Source: Pyropia yezoensis
Lineage: Eukaryota; Rhodophyta; Bangiophyceae; Bangiales; Bangiaceae
Direction of reading: 5' to 3'
Length of the DNA stretch: 64,000 bases
NCBI GenBank assembly: GCA_009829735.1
Contig: CM020618.1
Span: 15,296,568 to 15,360,567, forward strand
Shown piece after piece: positions 33,225 through 42,847 of this stretch (within the stretch, counting starts at the first letter, position 1; every line of letters starts with the position of its first letter). A model generated the notes under the pieces. That model was not told where the DNA came from, ran no database searches, and saw nothing but the letters and a program-made list of their open reading frames with translations. A program made the translations under genes and the position numbers.

Positions 33225-34061
33225 TCACGCGTCCGCCGCCAGCGTCCCCGGGGTGCTATACCTGTGGAACTCAGCGTCGTTATCAAACGCGTTGATGAGC
33301 ATCCCCTTTTGCACCACTGGCAGCGCCGCACACGCCGCCATCCACCGCTGCACGTGCTCCCTGTCGGCCAGGCGGGTCTCCTGCGCGGCCTTGTAAAACT
33401 TGTCCACGCACACCACCCACGGGTAGGCCGCGCAATCGGCAACCCCAAAGGCGTCGCCGCCCAGCCACGCCGAGGCGCTCAGTCGCCGGTCCATCACGTC
33501 GAGCAGGCGGCACGCCTCCATCTCGTAGCGGCCCTCCGCGTAAGGGATGCGCTCCTTCGCGTACACCTTGAAGTGGCCGTACTGACCAAGGTAGGGGGCC
33601 GCACCCGCCACCCAAAAAAGCCACTGCAGCGCCACCGACCGGGCGGCGGGGTCCCCGACGGGCAGCAGGCCCGCCGCGGGGAACTTTTCCGCAATGTAGA
33701 GCAGGATGGCGCCCGACTCCATGACGGGAAAGTCGGCGGCCGACGCCGCGCCGCCACCCGCCGTGCCATCCCCCGCCGCCGCGGGGTCACCCGCCGTCGC
33801 CGTGCCGCCGCCGCCCGCCGGCCCGGTCGTGTCGATAAGGAGGGGGATCTTTTGGTTCGCACAGGCCGCGGTGAACTCCGCGCCAAATTGGTCTCCCGCA
33901 AAGATGCTCGTAAAGTGGGCGTCGTAAGCGGCTCCCGCCGCCTCGAGCGCTATGGTCACCTTTTGACCGTTGGGCGTCGCGCACGAGTAGAGCTGCAGCG
34001 GCTGGGCGCCGCGCGGGAGGGGACGCTCGTGGCGGGGCGCCGCCGTCGGGCGGTTCTCCAT
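33225..34061 (-). CDS. glutathione S-transferase, YghU/YfcG (Nu-class, Ure2-like) type
   Basis: 278 residues from the ATG at 34061. The N-terminal thioredoxin fold has LQLYSCATPNGQKVTIALEA, with the ATPNGxKV signature of the YghU/YfcG group, then CANQKIPLLID and ESGAILLYIAEKFP (the glutathione-binding ESGAI loop). The helical domain has QWLFWVAGAAPYLGQYGHF and RLLDVMDRRLSASAWLGGD, ending in VADCAAYPWV. A Gly/Ala-rich insert of about 30 residues sits between the KIPLL strand and the ESGAI motif, typical of low-complexity expansion in this genome. Members reduce disulfides and organic hydroperoxides with glutathione. No targeting peptide is obvious, so it is probably cytosolic. Confidence 0.9.
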   Translation of the reverse strand: MENRPTAAPRHERPLPRGAQPLQLYSCATPNGQKVTIALEAAGAAYDAHFTSIFAGDQFGAEFTAACANQKIPLLIDTTGPAGGGGTATAGDPAAAGDGTAGGGAASAADFPVMESGAILLYIAEKFPAAGLLPVGDPAARSVALQWLFWVAGAAPYLGQYGHFKVYAKERIPYAEGRYEMEACRLLDVMDRRLSASAWLGGDAFGVADCAAYPWVVCVDKFYKAAQETRLADREHVQRWMAACAALPVVQKGMLINAFDNDAEFHRYSTPGTLAADA

Positions 34062-35813
34062 GGCAGCGGCGTCCGCGACAGTAGGGCGAGTGGAGGGGGA
34101 GTGGGAGGGGGGAGGACGAGGGAGGAGGGGGGAAGGGGGTGGGCAGGAGAGAGAGGCGAGGGCGAGGGGGGAAAGCTGGGGGTAAGGTGGGAGGGGATGT
34201 GAGGTTGGTGGGCGGGAGGGGGGGGGTGCACGAGGGAAGGAGCGCGTCGAACAAAGCTCAGGGGCAGGATAGTAGCCGTGGGGCACGCGCGGACAGCGGT
34301 AGGCGATACGGCTGTGGACGCGGCCAGGCGGTGGGCCCTAAGTAGTAGCAATGCGGCCCAAGACCGCCCGCGGGGGCGACGAGCAGGTCAGCCCAGGGGA
34401 GAGGGACGCGGTTCCATAGCGGCGACGAAGTGGCTGGCGGCCGCTCGCGATGTAGCCGTGAGTGGCTCCATCAATGATCCTCCGAGCCACGTCGCATCTA
34501 TTTACTCACGCGCGGCGCGCACACAGTTCAGTGACAGAGAGCCGCACATGAACCGCACATGTCGTCGAGATTTCGGGAAGTACAGTACAATTTGTACTGC
34601 AGGTCGAGCCTTTTCGTGTTCGCGTCGGGAACGGCAAGGGTGTCCAGAGACATTGTGTTGACTTCGTGAAGGGCGACCGAGGCGTAGACCAGCATGATGG
34701 CCAACTCAAAAAGTAAGTCTGTGAAAAGGAAAGTAAGAGGCTACGGTGTTTTCGCGAACGCGCTTACAGTATTCTGTAGTTTTGGGGCGCTGTGACGCCA
34801 CAATCATCGTCACACAGCTGTACCTGAACAAACTGCCTTTGCTAGCACCCTCGCCGTCTCGGCTACCGCCATCCGTACGGACGTGGCTACCGCCATTCGC
34901 AACTTGGCGCCGCCGCTCCGCCACAGCCACCCGTGAACCCAACGTCCGCGGCCGCGTCTTCCTCTGGCCGCCGCTGGTACCACTTCCTCGCCTCAGGCGT
35001 CCCTTCACCCTCTTCCACGCTGCTCTCCATTCCACTACCTTGCTGTAGAGAGCGTGCCCCTCCCCCCCCCCCCCGCGCCCATAATGAGGTTGACGGCAGC
35101 GTTTCTTCCACCGGTTTCTCCGTCTTTTGAACGTGCCCGGCATGGTAAGGTCGTTGGACCTGCCAGAACGAGCGCGAGCAGCCCGATGCGTGGGGCCTCA
35201 ATGGTGGCGGGGGGTCGTCCCGCGGCGGCCGCGGCACTCCGCTGGCAGCAGCCGGCGGCGGAGAGTCAAGTGACGGAGGCACATAGGCAGCAGCGGTCGA
35301 GGATGGCTTGGAGGTGGCGGCACGGGGCCGGGTGGCAACGACTGTGGGCAGAAGTACGACAGACACGCCAACAGTTGCAGTCTGGGTGATGAAGGGGACG
35401 AAGGTGGGCGGGCGGGCTGCCGCGGCCACGCGCCGCGTCCGCACCCGCAGTGGCGCTCCTGGACCGCACGGGCGTCGTGGCAGGGGGGCCAAAATCTCCC
35501 GCCTCCCACCACCGCAGGGTGGCGCGTGGCGATGTGACCCCCGGCGGCAAGAAAGGGGCGCCGACCGAGGCGCGTTAGGAACAGGAGATAGCTTGCGAAC
35601 GGGATGCAAGCGTGGTCCGGCTGGTACCCAGCGGCGGGCGGTGCGAGCACCAGTGATTTTTTGAGGGGGGACGAGGGGGGGGGGAATGAAGAGAACGAGT
35701 TGAGGAGACGGGCGCAGAGGGACGGTGCCATCGTGATGGATGCGAGTCCGGAGAGAGGGGAGCAATTAAATAAATCGAGCAGCCGAGCAATAGCGGGACA
35801 AGCGGGCACCCAA
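34062..35813. other. intergenic region with one doubtful minus-strand ORF
   Basis: The first 400 bp are probably the GST promoter. 34450-34800 is more AT-rich and gene-free. On the minus strand 34887-35765 is open for 292 codons and includes a hydrophobic segment (FITQTATVGVSVVLLPTV) and a tail EARKWYQRRPEEDAAADVGF, but it has no ATG near its start. An overlapping frame with an ATG at 35732 (MAPSLCARLLNSFSSFPPP) is equally open. I cannot decide between them and call no gene. Confidence 0.4.
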
Positions 35814-36141
35814 TCAGGCGCTACCACCGGGGGCGGAAGCACCCTTGCCAAAGAAGCGCTTCAGGCCATCATCGCCCATCCGGATGTCCACGACGAACTG
35901 CCGCAGCGAGGCCAAGACGGAGGGCACAACCAGATCCGCTCCCTTGGGACAGTCCATCGACGCGCCACTCACCTGCCCGGCCGTGAACTGCCGGCTCGTG
36001 ATAAAGCACCAATTAAACAGCATGTCCGGGCCAACAAAAGCGGGCAGAGCACCCCTCACCTTGGCAGTTACTGGCCCTTGCGGTATTTGGATATACCGCA
36101 TCGCCGCCCGCTTGAGCTGCTCTCCCGTGGCGTCAAAGTAC
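35814..36141 (-). pseudogene. 3' part of a minus-strand gene split by an LTR retrotransposon
   Basis: From the 5' LTR edge the minus strand reads FDATGEQLKRAAMRYIQIP and LPAFVGPDMLFNWCFITSRQ and on to a TGA at 35814. The other half lies beyond the element, at 45524-46618, where the frame ends GFTHPY at the shared GTAC target site. The two halves are in register if the element and one target copy are removed. I do not recognise the protein. It could be a host gene or an older mobile-element ORF. Confidence 0.7.
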
Positions 36142-36610
36142 TGTGGCAGTATTGACCCCCAGGTAGGGGGGCAACACGTGCCATGCAAGGGGCGGCAGGC
36201 CACTAGCCTGACCCGTTCCTCCCCCTGCATTTGGGTCCATATTCCCTAAGTTTGGGATAGTTAGCTTAGTAGTAAATCCAACTTGGATTTGAGGGTTTTC
36301 TGCATTTATCGTCTTGAATTTTCGTGTGGCCCGGTGGGCAGGTGCTGGGGTGGGAGATTCTGAGTGGCGAGATTCTGAGGGGACCCTGGGGGGATAAGGG
36401 GAGGGACAGCGGGGCTTGGCCTCGCTTCCCCGTCCCGACCAAGAAACTGTTGGACCACACACCATCTTCTTGTTTGTCAGTGGGGGGATTGCCCCACAAC
36501 AGGGATAGAGTGTGTGCGACTTGCACTTCTTCCGGTTCCCCCGACACGGGAGGCAGCCCTTGTGCACCGCCCCAACTTGGGTGTCGCGTGTGCAAGAGGT
36601 TTTTGCCTCA
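36142..36610 (+). repeat. 5' LTR, 469 bp
   Basis: Starts TGTGGCAGTATTG and ends GTTTTTGCCTCA. Contains CACGTG at 36175-36180. Identical to the 3' LTR except for T versus A three bases from the end. Confidence 0.95.
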
Positions 36611-36612
36611 TT

Positions 36613-36629
36613 TGGTGGAGCAGCAGGGG
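36613..36629 (+). other. primer-binding site
   Basis: TGGTGGAGCAGCAGGGG begins 2 nt after the LTR. It is identical to the site of the other element at 4130-4146. Its complement has the geometry of a tRNA 3' end including the conserved T-stem C61. Confidence 0.85.
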
Positions 36630-36729
36630 ACAGAGGTAAACTTTACCTCCGGGTGCACCCGGGTGTAGGGGGCCCTCTGTCTCAGAGGAACGGTGGACTT
36701 GGACCGTGTCATACGGATCGTTAGCCAAC

Positions 36730-38676
36730 ATGGCCGGTTCGGACCCCCCGTCGTCTGGGGAGTACACGGGTGACGCACGTACTTCAGTGCCTTCTAATAC
36801 TGGTGAGACACAGGTAGGTTTACCTGGGGTCGCCGAGGGACTGGAGGTCCCTCAAGCCAGCAGGACTGGAAGTGCGGGCGGGCAACAGGCCACCCTGACT
36901 CAGTCGGGAGTTCATTCGGGTGACACTTCTGATGTGGGTGGGCCGAAGTCTGGCCACCGCGTGGTATACTCAACGGGAACGTCCCAAGGTGAGAGGACTG
37001 TCCCCGCGGGTTCCACCCGGGTTGGAGCCAACTTTGGCATGGAGCCGTCGCCAACTAGGCTTTCGGAGGACGGCGGACCTCCGTTGGTCGGCGATGGGCT
37101 CGCGCCCATGCCCCCGGTTGAGACCCCTGAGGATCGTGGTTACCCCTCAGGTGGACTCCCGGAGGCGGACCGAGACTCAACTGGAGTCGACAATCCACTC
37201 CTCACGGAAACTGTCCGTCGGGAGGCGACCAATGTGTTACGGCAGACTTTGCCGGACCTGGTGGTCACGATGACGAATACTATTCTGAATCAGATTGTGG
37301 CGAGTTTGCCAGATGGCCTTAATGTCCAGACCGGATTGGGGCTTTCGAGCCCGCAGGCACAGGGGGAATCCCTCCTTACGCCTATCTCGGGTCGCCCCGA
37401 ACAGGGGGCGACCCCCGTGACACCCAACGAGGGAGCCACACCATTCTCGGTGGGGCGTACGCCCTTCACGGGGGAGTTCCCCTCGGAAACGCCGGCGGCT
37501 ACACCAAGCTCGCCGCGACAGACAACAGGCACTGCGGGTCAACTCACCCCAGTGCCTCAGCGGCTTTTCCCTCAACGTGAGGTGCCGCCCAAGATCCAGG
37601 TAGCCAACCCGGTCTACCAGAGGATCTTTGACTGGGAGACCTACGCTCTCCACAACAAGTCGGTGGCGTATGGCCCTGTCCAGGCCCGAGCCATGGGTCG
37701 TGCCAAGAAGATTGCACTTCACTCTTTTGGGCACAAAGCGGAGTGGGATGGAACTCCCCCCCTCCGTGTCTTTGAGTTCCTACGTCGTTTCACAAAAGCC
37801 TGTGACGACAATGCCATAAGTGAAGGCATGACTTTCTATATGCTACAGGAGTTTACGAAGGGCGACCTCCGGACCGAACTTATGTCCGTCGTGCCCAGTT
37901 CCTCAAGTGGAGGCGCTGGTGAGGTGACGTCCTATTTGGAGCTCGTCAACTGGTTGTTGAGAGCCATGGTGGATAAAGCAGCGTTGGCTTCTCAAGTTGA
38001 GGAGTTTACCCAAGCTCACCAGGAAGAAGCTGAGGACGAGTTGTCCTTTGCGGAGCGAGTTCGTACGCTCAACAATCTTTGTGGGTTTCTTCATCCACAA
38101 GCTGTGGTGAAGAGTCGGTTTGTGGAGGGACTCCATTGGTCAGTCCGGATGGAGACCCGGGAGCATACCACTGCCCGGGCGACCCTGGCCGAGCTGGCTA
38201 GGTTGGCCTACCGCAGAGGTGAGGCCTACCGCAAGTTTCGGGAGGAACAACGCCAGGAGCGTCAGACCAAGTTGGCCAAGGAACGCGAGGAGGCGCGCCA
38301 GGCCAGAGAGTTGAGAGAGACACGCCGAATCCGCAAGGAAGGGGTAGTAGCTGCCGTGGGAACTTCCCAGGGTACCTCTTCGTCTTCCCCAGTCGGGAAA
38401 ACCTCTCCGGGAACTGACAACCGGTGTTGGAACTGCAACTCCGATGGACACTGGGCATGTGATTGCCCCAAGTTGAGTAAACGCATTCAACAACTTGTTA
38501 AGAATGTGAGTAAGAAGTCGGCTACGAACGAAGTACGTTCACGCCGCGAGGGTGGACCTCGACCGGTAGTGGCAGTCGCCACACCCTCGGCGGGGGGGGC
38601 GGACACGTCGTCCTCGGACTCGTCGTCTTCCCCTTCGCCCTCAGATTCGGACGCCAAGTCGGCGGGAAACCAATGA
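36730..38676 (+). CDS. gag: gag polyprotein of the complete element
   Basis: 648 residues from the ATG at 36730 (MAGSDPPSS), 120 nt after the LTR. The first 270 residues are Pro/Thr/Gly-rich and low in structure. The gag domain follows, with the motif VFEFLRRFTKACDDNAISEG at about residue 340, equivalent to the capsid domain of the element at 2178-3938. Then comes an Arg/Glu-rich coiled segment (REEQRQERQTKLAKEREEA) and a CCHC zinc knuckle (CWNCNSDGHWACDC; C-x2-C-x4-H-x4-C) near residue 570, then an acidic Ser/Asp tail. It is open throughout, in contrast to pol. The gag stop TGA overlaps an ATG of the pol frame, but the conserved feature shared with the other element is the slippery heptamer just before it. 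Confidence 0.92.
   Translation: MAGSDPPSSGEYTGDARTSVPSNTGETQVGLPGVAEGLEVPQASRTGSAGGQQATLTQSGVHSGDTSDVGGPKSGHRVVYSTGTSQGERTVPAGSTRVGANFGMEPSPTRLSEDGGPPLVGDGLAPMPPVETPEDRGYPSGGLPEADRDSTGVDNPLLTETVRREATNVLRQTLPDLVVTMTNTILNQIVASLPDGLNVQTGLGLSSPQAQGESLLTPISGRPEQGATPVTPNEGATPFSVGRTPFTGEFPSETPAATPSSPRQTTGTAGQLTPVPQRLFPQREVPPKIQVANPVYQRIFDWETYALHNKSVAYGPVQARAMGRAKKIALHSFGHKAEWDGTPPLRVFEFLRRFTKACDDNAISEGMTFYMLQEFTKGDLRTELMSVVPSSSSGGAGEVTSYLELVNWLLRAMVDKAALASQVEEFTQAHQEEAEDELSFAERVRTLNNLCGFLHPQAVVKSRFVEGLHWSVRMETREHTTARATLAELARLAYRRGEAYRKFREEQRQERQTKLAKEREEARQARELRETRRIRKEGVVAAVGTSQGTSSSSPVGKTSPGTDNRCWNCNSDGHWACDCPKLSKRIQQLVKNVSKKSATNEVRSRREGGPRPVVAVATPSAGGADTSSSDSSSSPSPSDSDAKSAGNQ
38664..38670 (+). 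other. programmed minus-1 frameshift site at the gag/pol junction
   Basis: The gag frame reads GCG GGA AAC CAA TGA. G GGA AAC is the same X XXY YYZ heptamer as at 2184-2190 and stands one sense codon from the stop in both. A minus-1 slip enters the pol frame directly. An alternative is termination and restart at the overlapping ATGA, which the other element does not have. Confidence 0.8.
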
Positions 38677-41600
38677 CCGTTGGAGCTGGCCGTCCTAAGC
38701 TCACAACGGCAGCCTCGGCCAAGTGGGCCAAGAGGACGAATCAACCGTGCCGGATACTGCGGCGACCTAAGGGAGTCGGCCCACCTCGGGTAGGACTCCC
38801 CAAGAACGTAAACCCACGTCGGGTCATCGCGGTGCTGACGGGTGAGAACTTCCAGGTGGCTGGACGGGTGCAACTAGCCCCCGGCCGTGCCTGTTGTGCC
38901 CGTATCGTAATTGATACCGGGTCAGGAGCCTCCTTGATACGCAAGTCGCAATTACCAAAGGAGATGAAGCTCCAACGCTGGAAGTCAAAAGCTGACCATC
39001 TGATCGACATGAATGGTGGGGTACTTCCCATCGTTGGTGCCGTGACCCTACCAACTAGGTTGGGAACCCATGAGGTCGACGTGACCTATGGAGTAGTCGA
39101 GAATATATCGGTACCCCTGCTTCTGGGTACCCCTTATGTTGTAACACAAGTGCCTTTGATTTGTGGCCCTGAGTATTGGGTCAAGTTGATGAATGGGGAG
39201 ACCATCCCCATCCTTGGTAAGGGAAAGTCTGTGGCTCCTGTGACAGTCTCACAGTCGAAGCCTGTTTGCTCTGTGAGAGAAGGGTTTACTGCTACCCTGC
39301 GTTTAGCCCGTAAAGTCACGTTGCCCCCCAACTCGGTGGCGCACGTTGACGTTGTAACTGACTATACGGGCAACGGGTTGGTTCACCCTCACCCCCGTCT
39401 TGCTCGCAAGCACCAAGTGCATGTTGCCCTTGGCACGATGGACTCCAAAGCCGGGGTTCCGTGGAGGATCCAGGTTATGAACCTGAGCTCGACGCCCAAG
39501 TATTTCAAGTCGGGAGCCAAGTTCGGCTATATCGACCAACATGAGGGACCGGTAGTAGCGGTCACCCTCAATGCGGGCGCGAGTAGCGACCCGAAGTCCG
39601 GAAAGGAGAAGCACCAAGCCAAGTCGGCCGCCTCTCCTCGGCCCCATGTGAACATGGAGAGTGTTCCACCCAGGTTGAGGGTTCAAGTGGAACGCCTCTT
39701 GGACCAATATCACAAGTTGTGGGATGGTCAATTGGGACTCATGAGAGCCACCCAACACCGGATCGAGTTGAAGCCCGGTGCACCCCCTATACGCCAACAA
39801 CCGTATAGGGGACGACCCCGTTCAAGGGCCCTCGTTAAGGAGCAAGTCGCTCGCATGGAGGCCCTCGATGTGATCGAGGCCAGCAACGCCGAGTGGGCGA
39901 GTCCGGTGGTTATTGTCCCCAATGTTGATGGGACCCCCCGGTTCTGTATCGACTACCGTAAGCTCAACGAGAGCACGGTGAAGGATATCATCCCCTACCT
40001 AGGATGGACGACTGTCTGGACTCTCTGGGGGAGGCAAACGTGTTCTCAACCCTGGACTGTAACGCGGGGTACTGGCAAATTCCCATTGCCCCGGAAGACA
40101 GGCATAAAACTACCTTTACCTGTCACTGTGGTACCTACCAGTGCAAGCGACTACCGTTTGGACTGTGCAACGCGCCGGCAACTTTCCAGCGCGCCATAGA
40201 CATGATTCTGGCTGGAGTACGGTGGCAGATCTGTCTCGTGTACCTAGACGATATCATTGTGTTCTCCCGAAGTCCGGAGGAGCACATTGGCCATCTTGGC
40301 CAGGTGTTCAAGCTACTTGCTGACGCCGGTGTGTCACTGAAGGCGAGTAAGTGCCACCTCTTCACTCAAGAGGTGGAATACTTGGGACATGTTGTCCGTC
40401 CGGGGCGCCTCAGTGTCAACGAGAAGAACTTGAGGGCCATCCGTAAGGCTCAGTACCCTCGGACCCAGACCCAGACCCAGATGAGGAGCTTCCTCGGGAT
40501 GTGTAACGTGTACCGACGTTTCACCAAGGGCTTCGCCAAGGTGGCGAAGCCGCTGAATGAGCTAGTTAGCTCAACACTACCGAAGCACCTGCCTCCCCCA
40601 AGTCGGGTGGAGCAGGAATCCTTTGAGACTCTTCGGGACCTTCTGCTGAAGCCCCCTATCTTGGCTATTCCCAGGTTGGGAGGCTACTACATCCTGGATG
40701 TGGACGCTAGCTACGACCAACTTGGTTGTGTGTTGCTTCAGCAGCAGCCGGACAAGGAGTACTTGCCGGTGGGATACTTCAGCAAGGGGCTGAACTCGGC
40801 TGAGAAGAACTACGGAGTCACCGAGTTGGAAGGACTCGCAGTGGTGTGGGCGGTGACGTCACTTCGTCACTACCTAGAGGGTGAGAAGTTCCTCATCCGC
40901 TGTGACCACCGCGCGTTGCAGTTCATCTTCAAGATGGATTGCACGAACACTCGTCTCAACCGGTAGAGGGTGCGACTGGCACCCTTCAACTTTGATATTT
41001 AGTACCGACCTGGCAGGCAACATGCCCTTGCCGACGGCCTTTCTCGGGTACCTACCGAGGCGCTGGACACTAACTCAGTCGATGAGGACATCCCCATCGT
41101 GGGAGTAGTCACGCGCTCGGGTCAGGCGTTGGACCCCGAGGCGCCAGGGAACAAGAAGTACTTGCCCCTGTCCCTAGACGAGGTGGTGAAGGCCCAGGCC
41201 GAGGACCCCTTCTGCAAGTCGCAGAGGGATACGCTGGATACGGTGGCGGAGATGCAGTTCTTTATCGGAGACGATGGCCTCCTCTTGAGGAGGGGGGTAT
41301 TCCAGGGGACCGAAGAACTTGTCGTCCCCGCATCCCTCAAGGACAGTATTCTTGAGAGGGAGAATAATGCTCCCACAGGTGGACACCTGGGGTCTAGTAA
41401 ACTGTACCAGACCCTGAGGACCAGGTACTACTGGCCGTCCATGGTGGTGGACATCTACAGTTGGGTGGCTGCCTGCACAAGTTGTGCGCAGAACCGTCTG
41501 ATGGAACGGCGGCCTACTACGGCTATGTTACTGTTCCCGGCCAAGGAGCCCTTTGCCGCGTTGGCAATGGACATCCTTGGGCCACTGCCGGTGACCGAGG

Positions 41601-42661
41601 AGGGCAACCAGTTCCTCCTGGTCATCTGCGATCGCTTCACGAAACTTACGCGAGGGATCCCTCTGGCGGAGATCACGGCCATGTCGGTCGTGTCAGCCTT
41701 CCTCGATCACTGGGTTGCCGCGTATGGCATCCCGGACAGTACACTATCGGACAATGGACCGCAATTTGCGTCCGTACTGTTTCAGGGAGTGCTGGATATG
41801 TTGGGGGTTAAGGCAAACTATGCCACCCCTTACCACCCACAAACTAATGGGCAGGTGGAGCGCTTCAACAAAACTATTGTTCGGCAGCTGCGCCACTATG
41901 TGAGTGAGCACGTGAAAACGTGGGACCAATACATTTCTATTCTTACGACTGCCTACAATTCGCAGGTTCACTCATCTACCGGGGAAGTACCCCTCGCTTT
42001 TGTGACCCCCCGTCGCGTGCGGTCTATCGACGTGCGGCGGCCGCTCCCAACTAGGGAGGATGGTGGCAGTACGCCTACTCCTACTGAGAGTAAGGCGGAG
42101 TTCGCTGCTAGGCTTGAAAAACTCATCCCTAAAGTCAGGGCTGAGATGGACAAAGCGCAAAAGCGCTACAAGCGTACTTTTGACAAAAAGGTGCGCAATG
42201 CTAAGCATGTCCCCGAGCAGGGTGACTGGGTACTGGTTCACTCACACACCCCAACTGGGGGTAAGTTGGTATTCCAGACGAAAGGGCCGTACCAGGTCCT
42301 TCGTACTGATGGGCGGCGCTTCACCATCGAAAGTGACGATGGGGTCCGCACAGTAAACGGACAGGACGTGGCCAAAGTTGCACCACCGCCTGCAGACGAC
42401 CCAGCTTGGGCGCGTGCGCTGGAAGCGTGGCGCCTGCCCTCGCTGCCTGCGGCCAAACATGGCCCGCAGGAGTACGTGTTCGATAAGTTCATCGACCACG
42501 GATGGGATGAGGACACTAACCGCCTCATGTTGAGGGTGCGTTGGTTCGGCTATAAGGCCAAGGATGATACGTGGGAATATATGGAGGACCTTCCCGCTGA
42601 GAAGGTCCGGGCATACTGTGTCCGGAATGATATATACCCTAACAGCCCCCCCTCAACGTGA
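38673..42661 (+). pseudogene. pol: pol polyprotein with three disabling lesions
   Basis: Domains in order: aspartic protease (VIDTGSGASLI, then LLLGTPYVV), reverse transcriptase (FCIDYRKLNES, LDCNAGYWQIP, LPFGLCNAPATFQ, LVYLDDIIVFS), RNase H (LDVDASYDQLGCVLLQQQ), integrase and chromodomain. The integrase core has LAMDILGPLP, SDNGPQFAS and TNGQVERFNK with all three acidic residues. Its zinc finger keeps GHLG and C-x2-C but lacks the usual first His. The chromodomain ends the protein (YVFDKFIDHGW, LMLRVRWFGY, DDTWEYMEDL). Breaks: a one-base shift at the C run 39992-39995 between RT motifs, and in-frame TAG codons at 40964-40966 and 41000-41002 in RNase H and the linker after it. The frame is open again to 42661. 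Confidence 0.9.
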
Positions 42662-42847
42662 GGGAAGGCCGAGTAACAGTGCCAAGAGAGTGCTTCAAGT
42701 CGAAGTGGTACGCAGGGTGGCTTTTAGCTACACCCCTAACCCTCACACTCTCACAACGAAGGCAGCTGCCAACTAGGCATGCATGCTAGACTCTCCAACC
42801 CCACGGCCCTCGCCCTCACGTGGAGGCGAGCGGCGAGACTCCCGCCG

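Noticed and set aside
34887..35851. Two overlapping minus-strand frames, one with a hydrophobic segment, one with an ATG at 35732
   Set aside because: Neither has both a start codon and a recognisable or coherent protein, so no gene was called, only a note in the intergenic entry.
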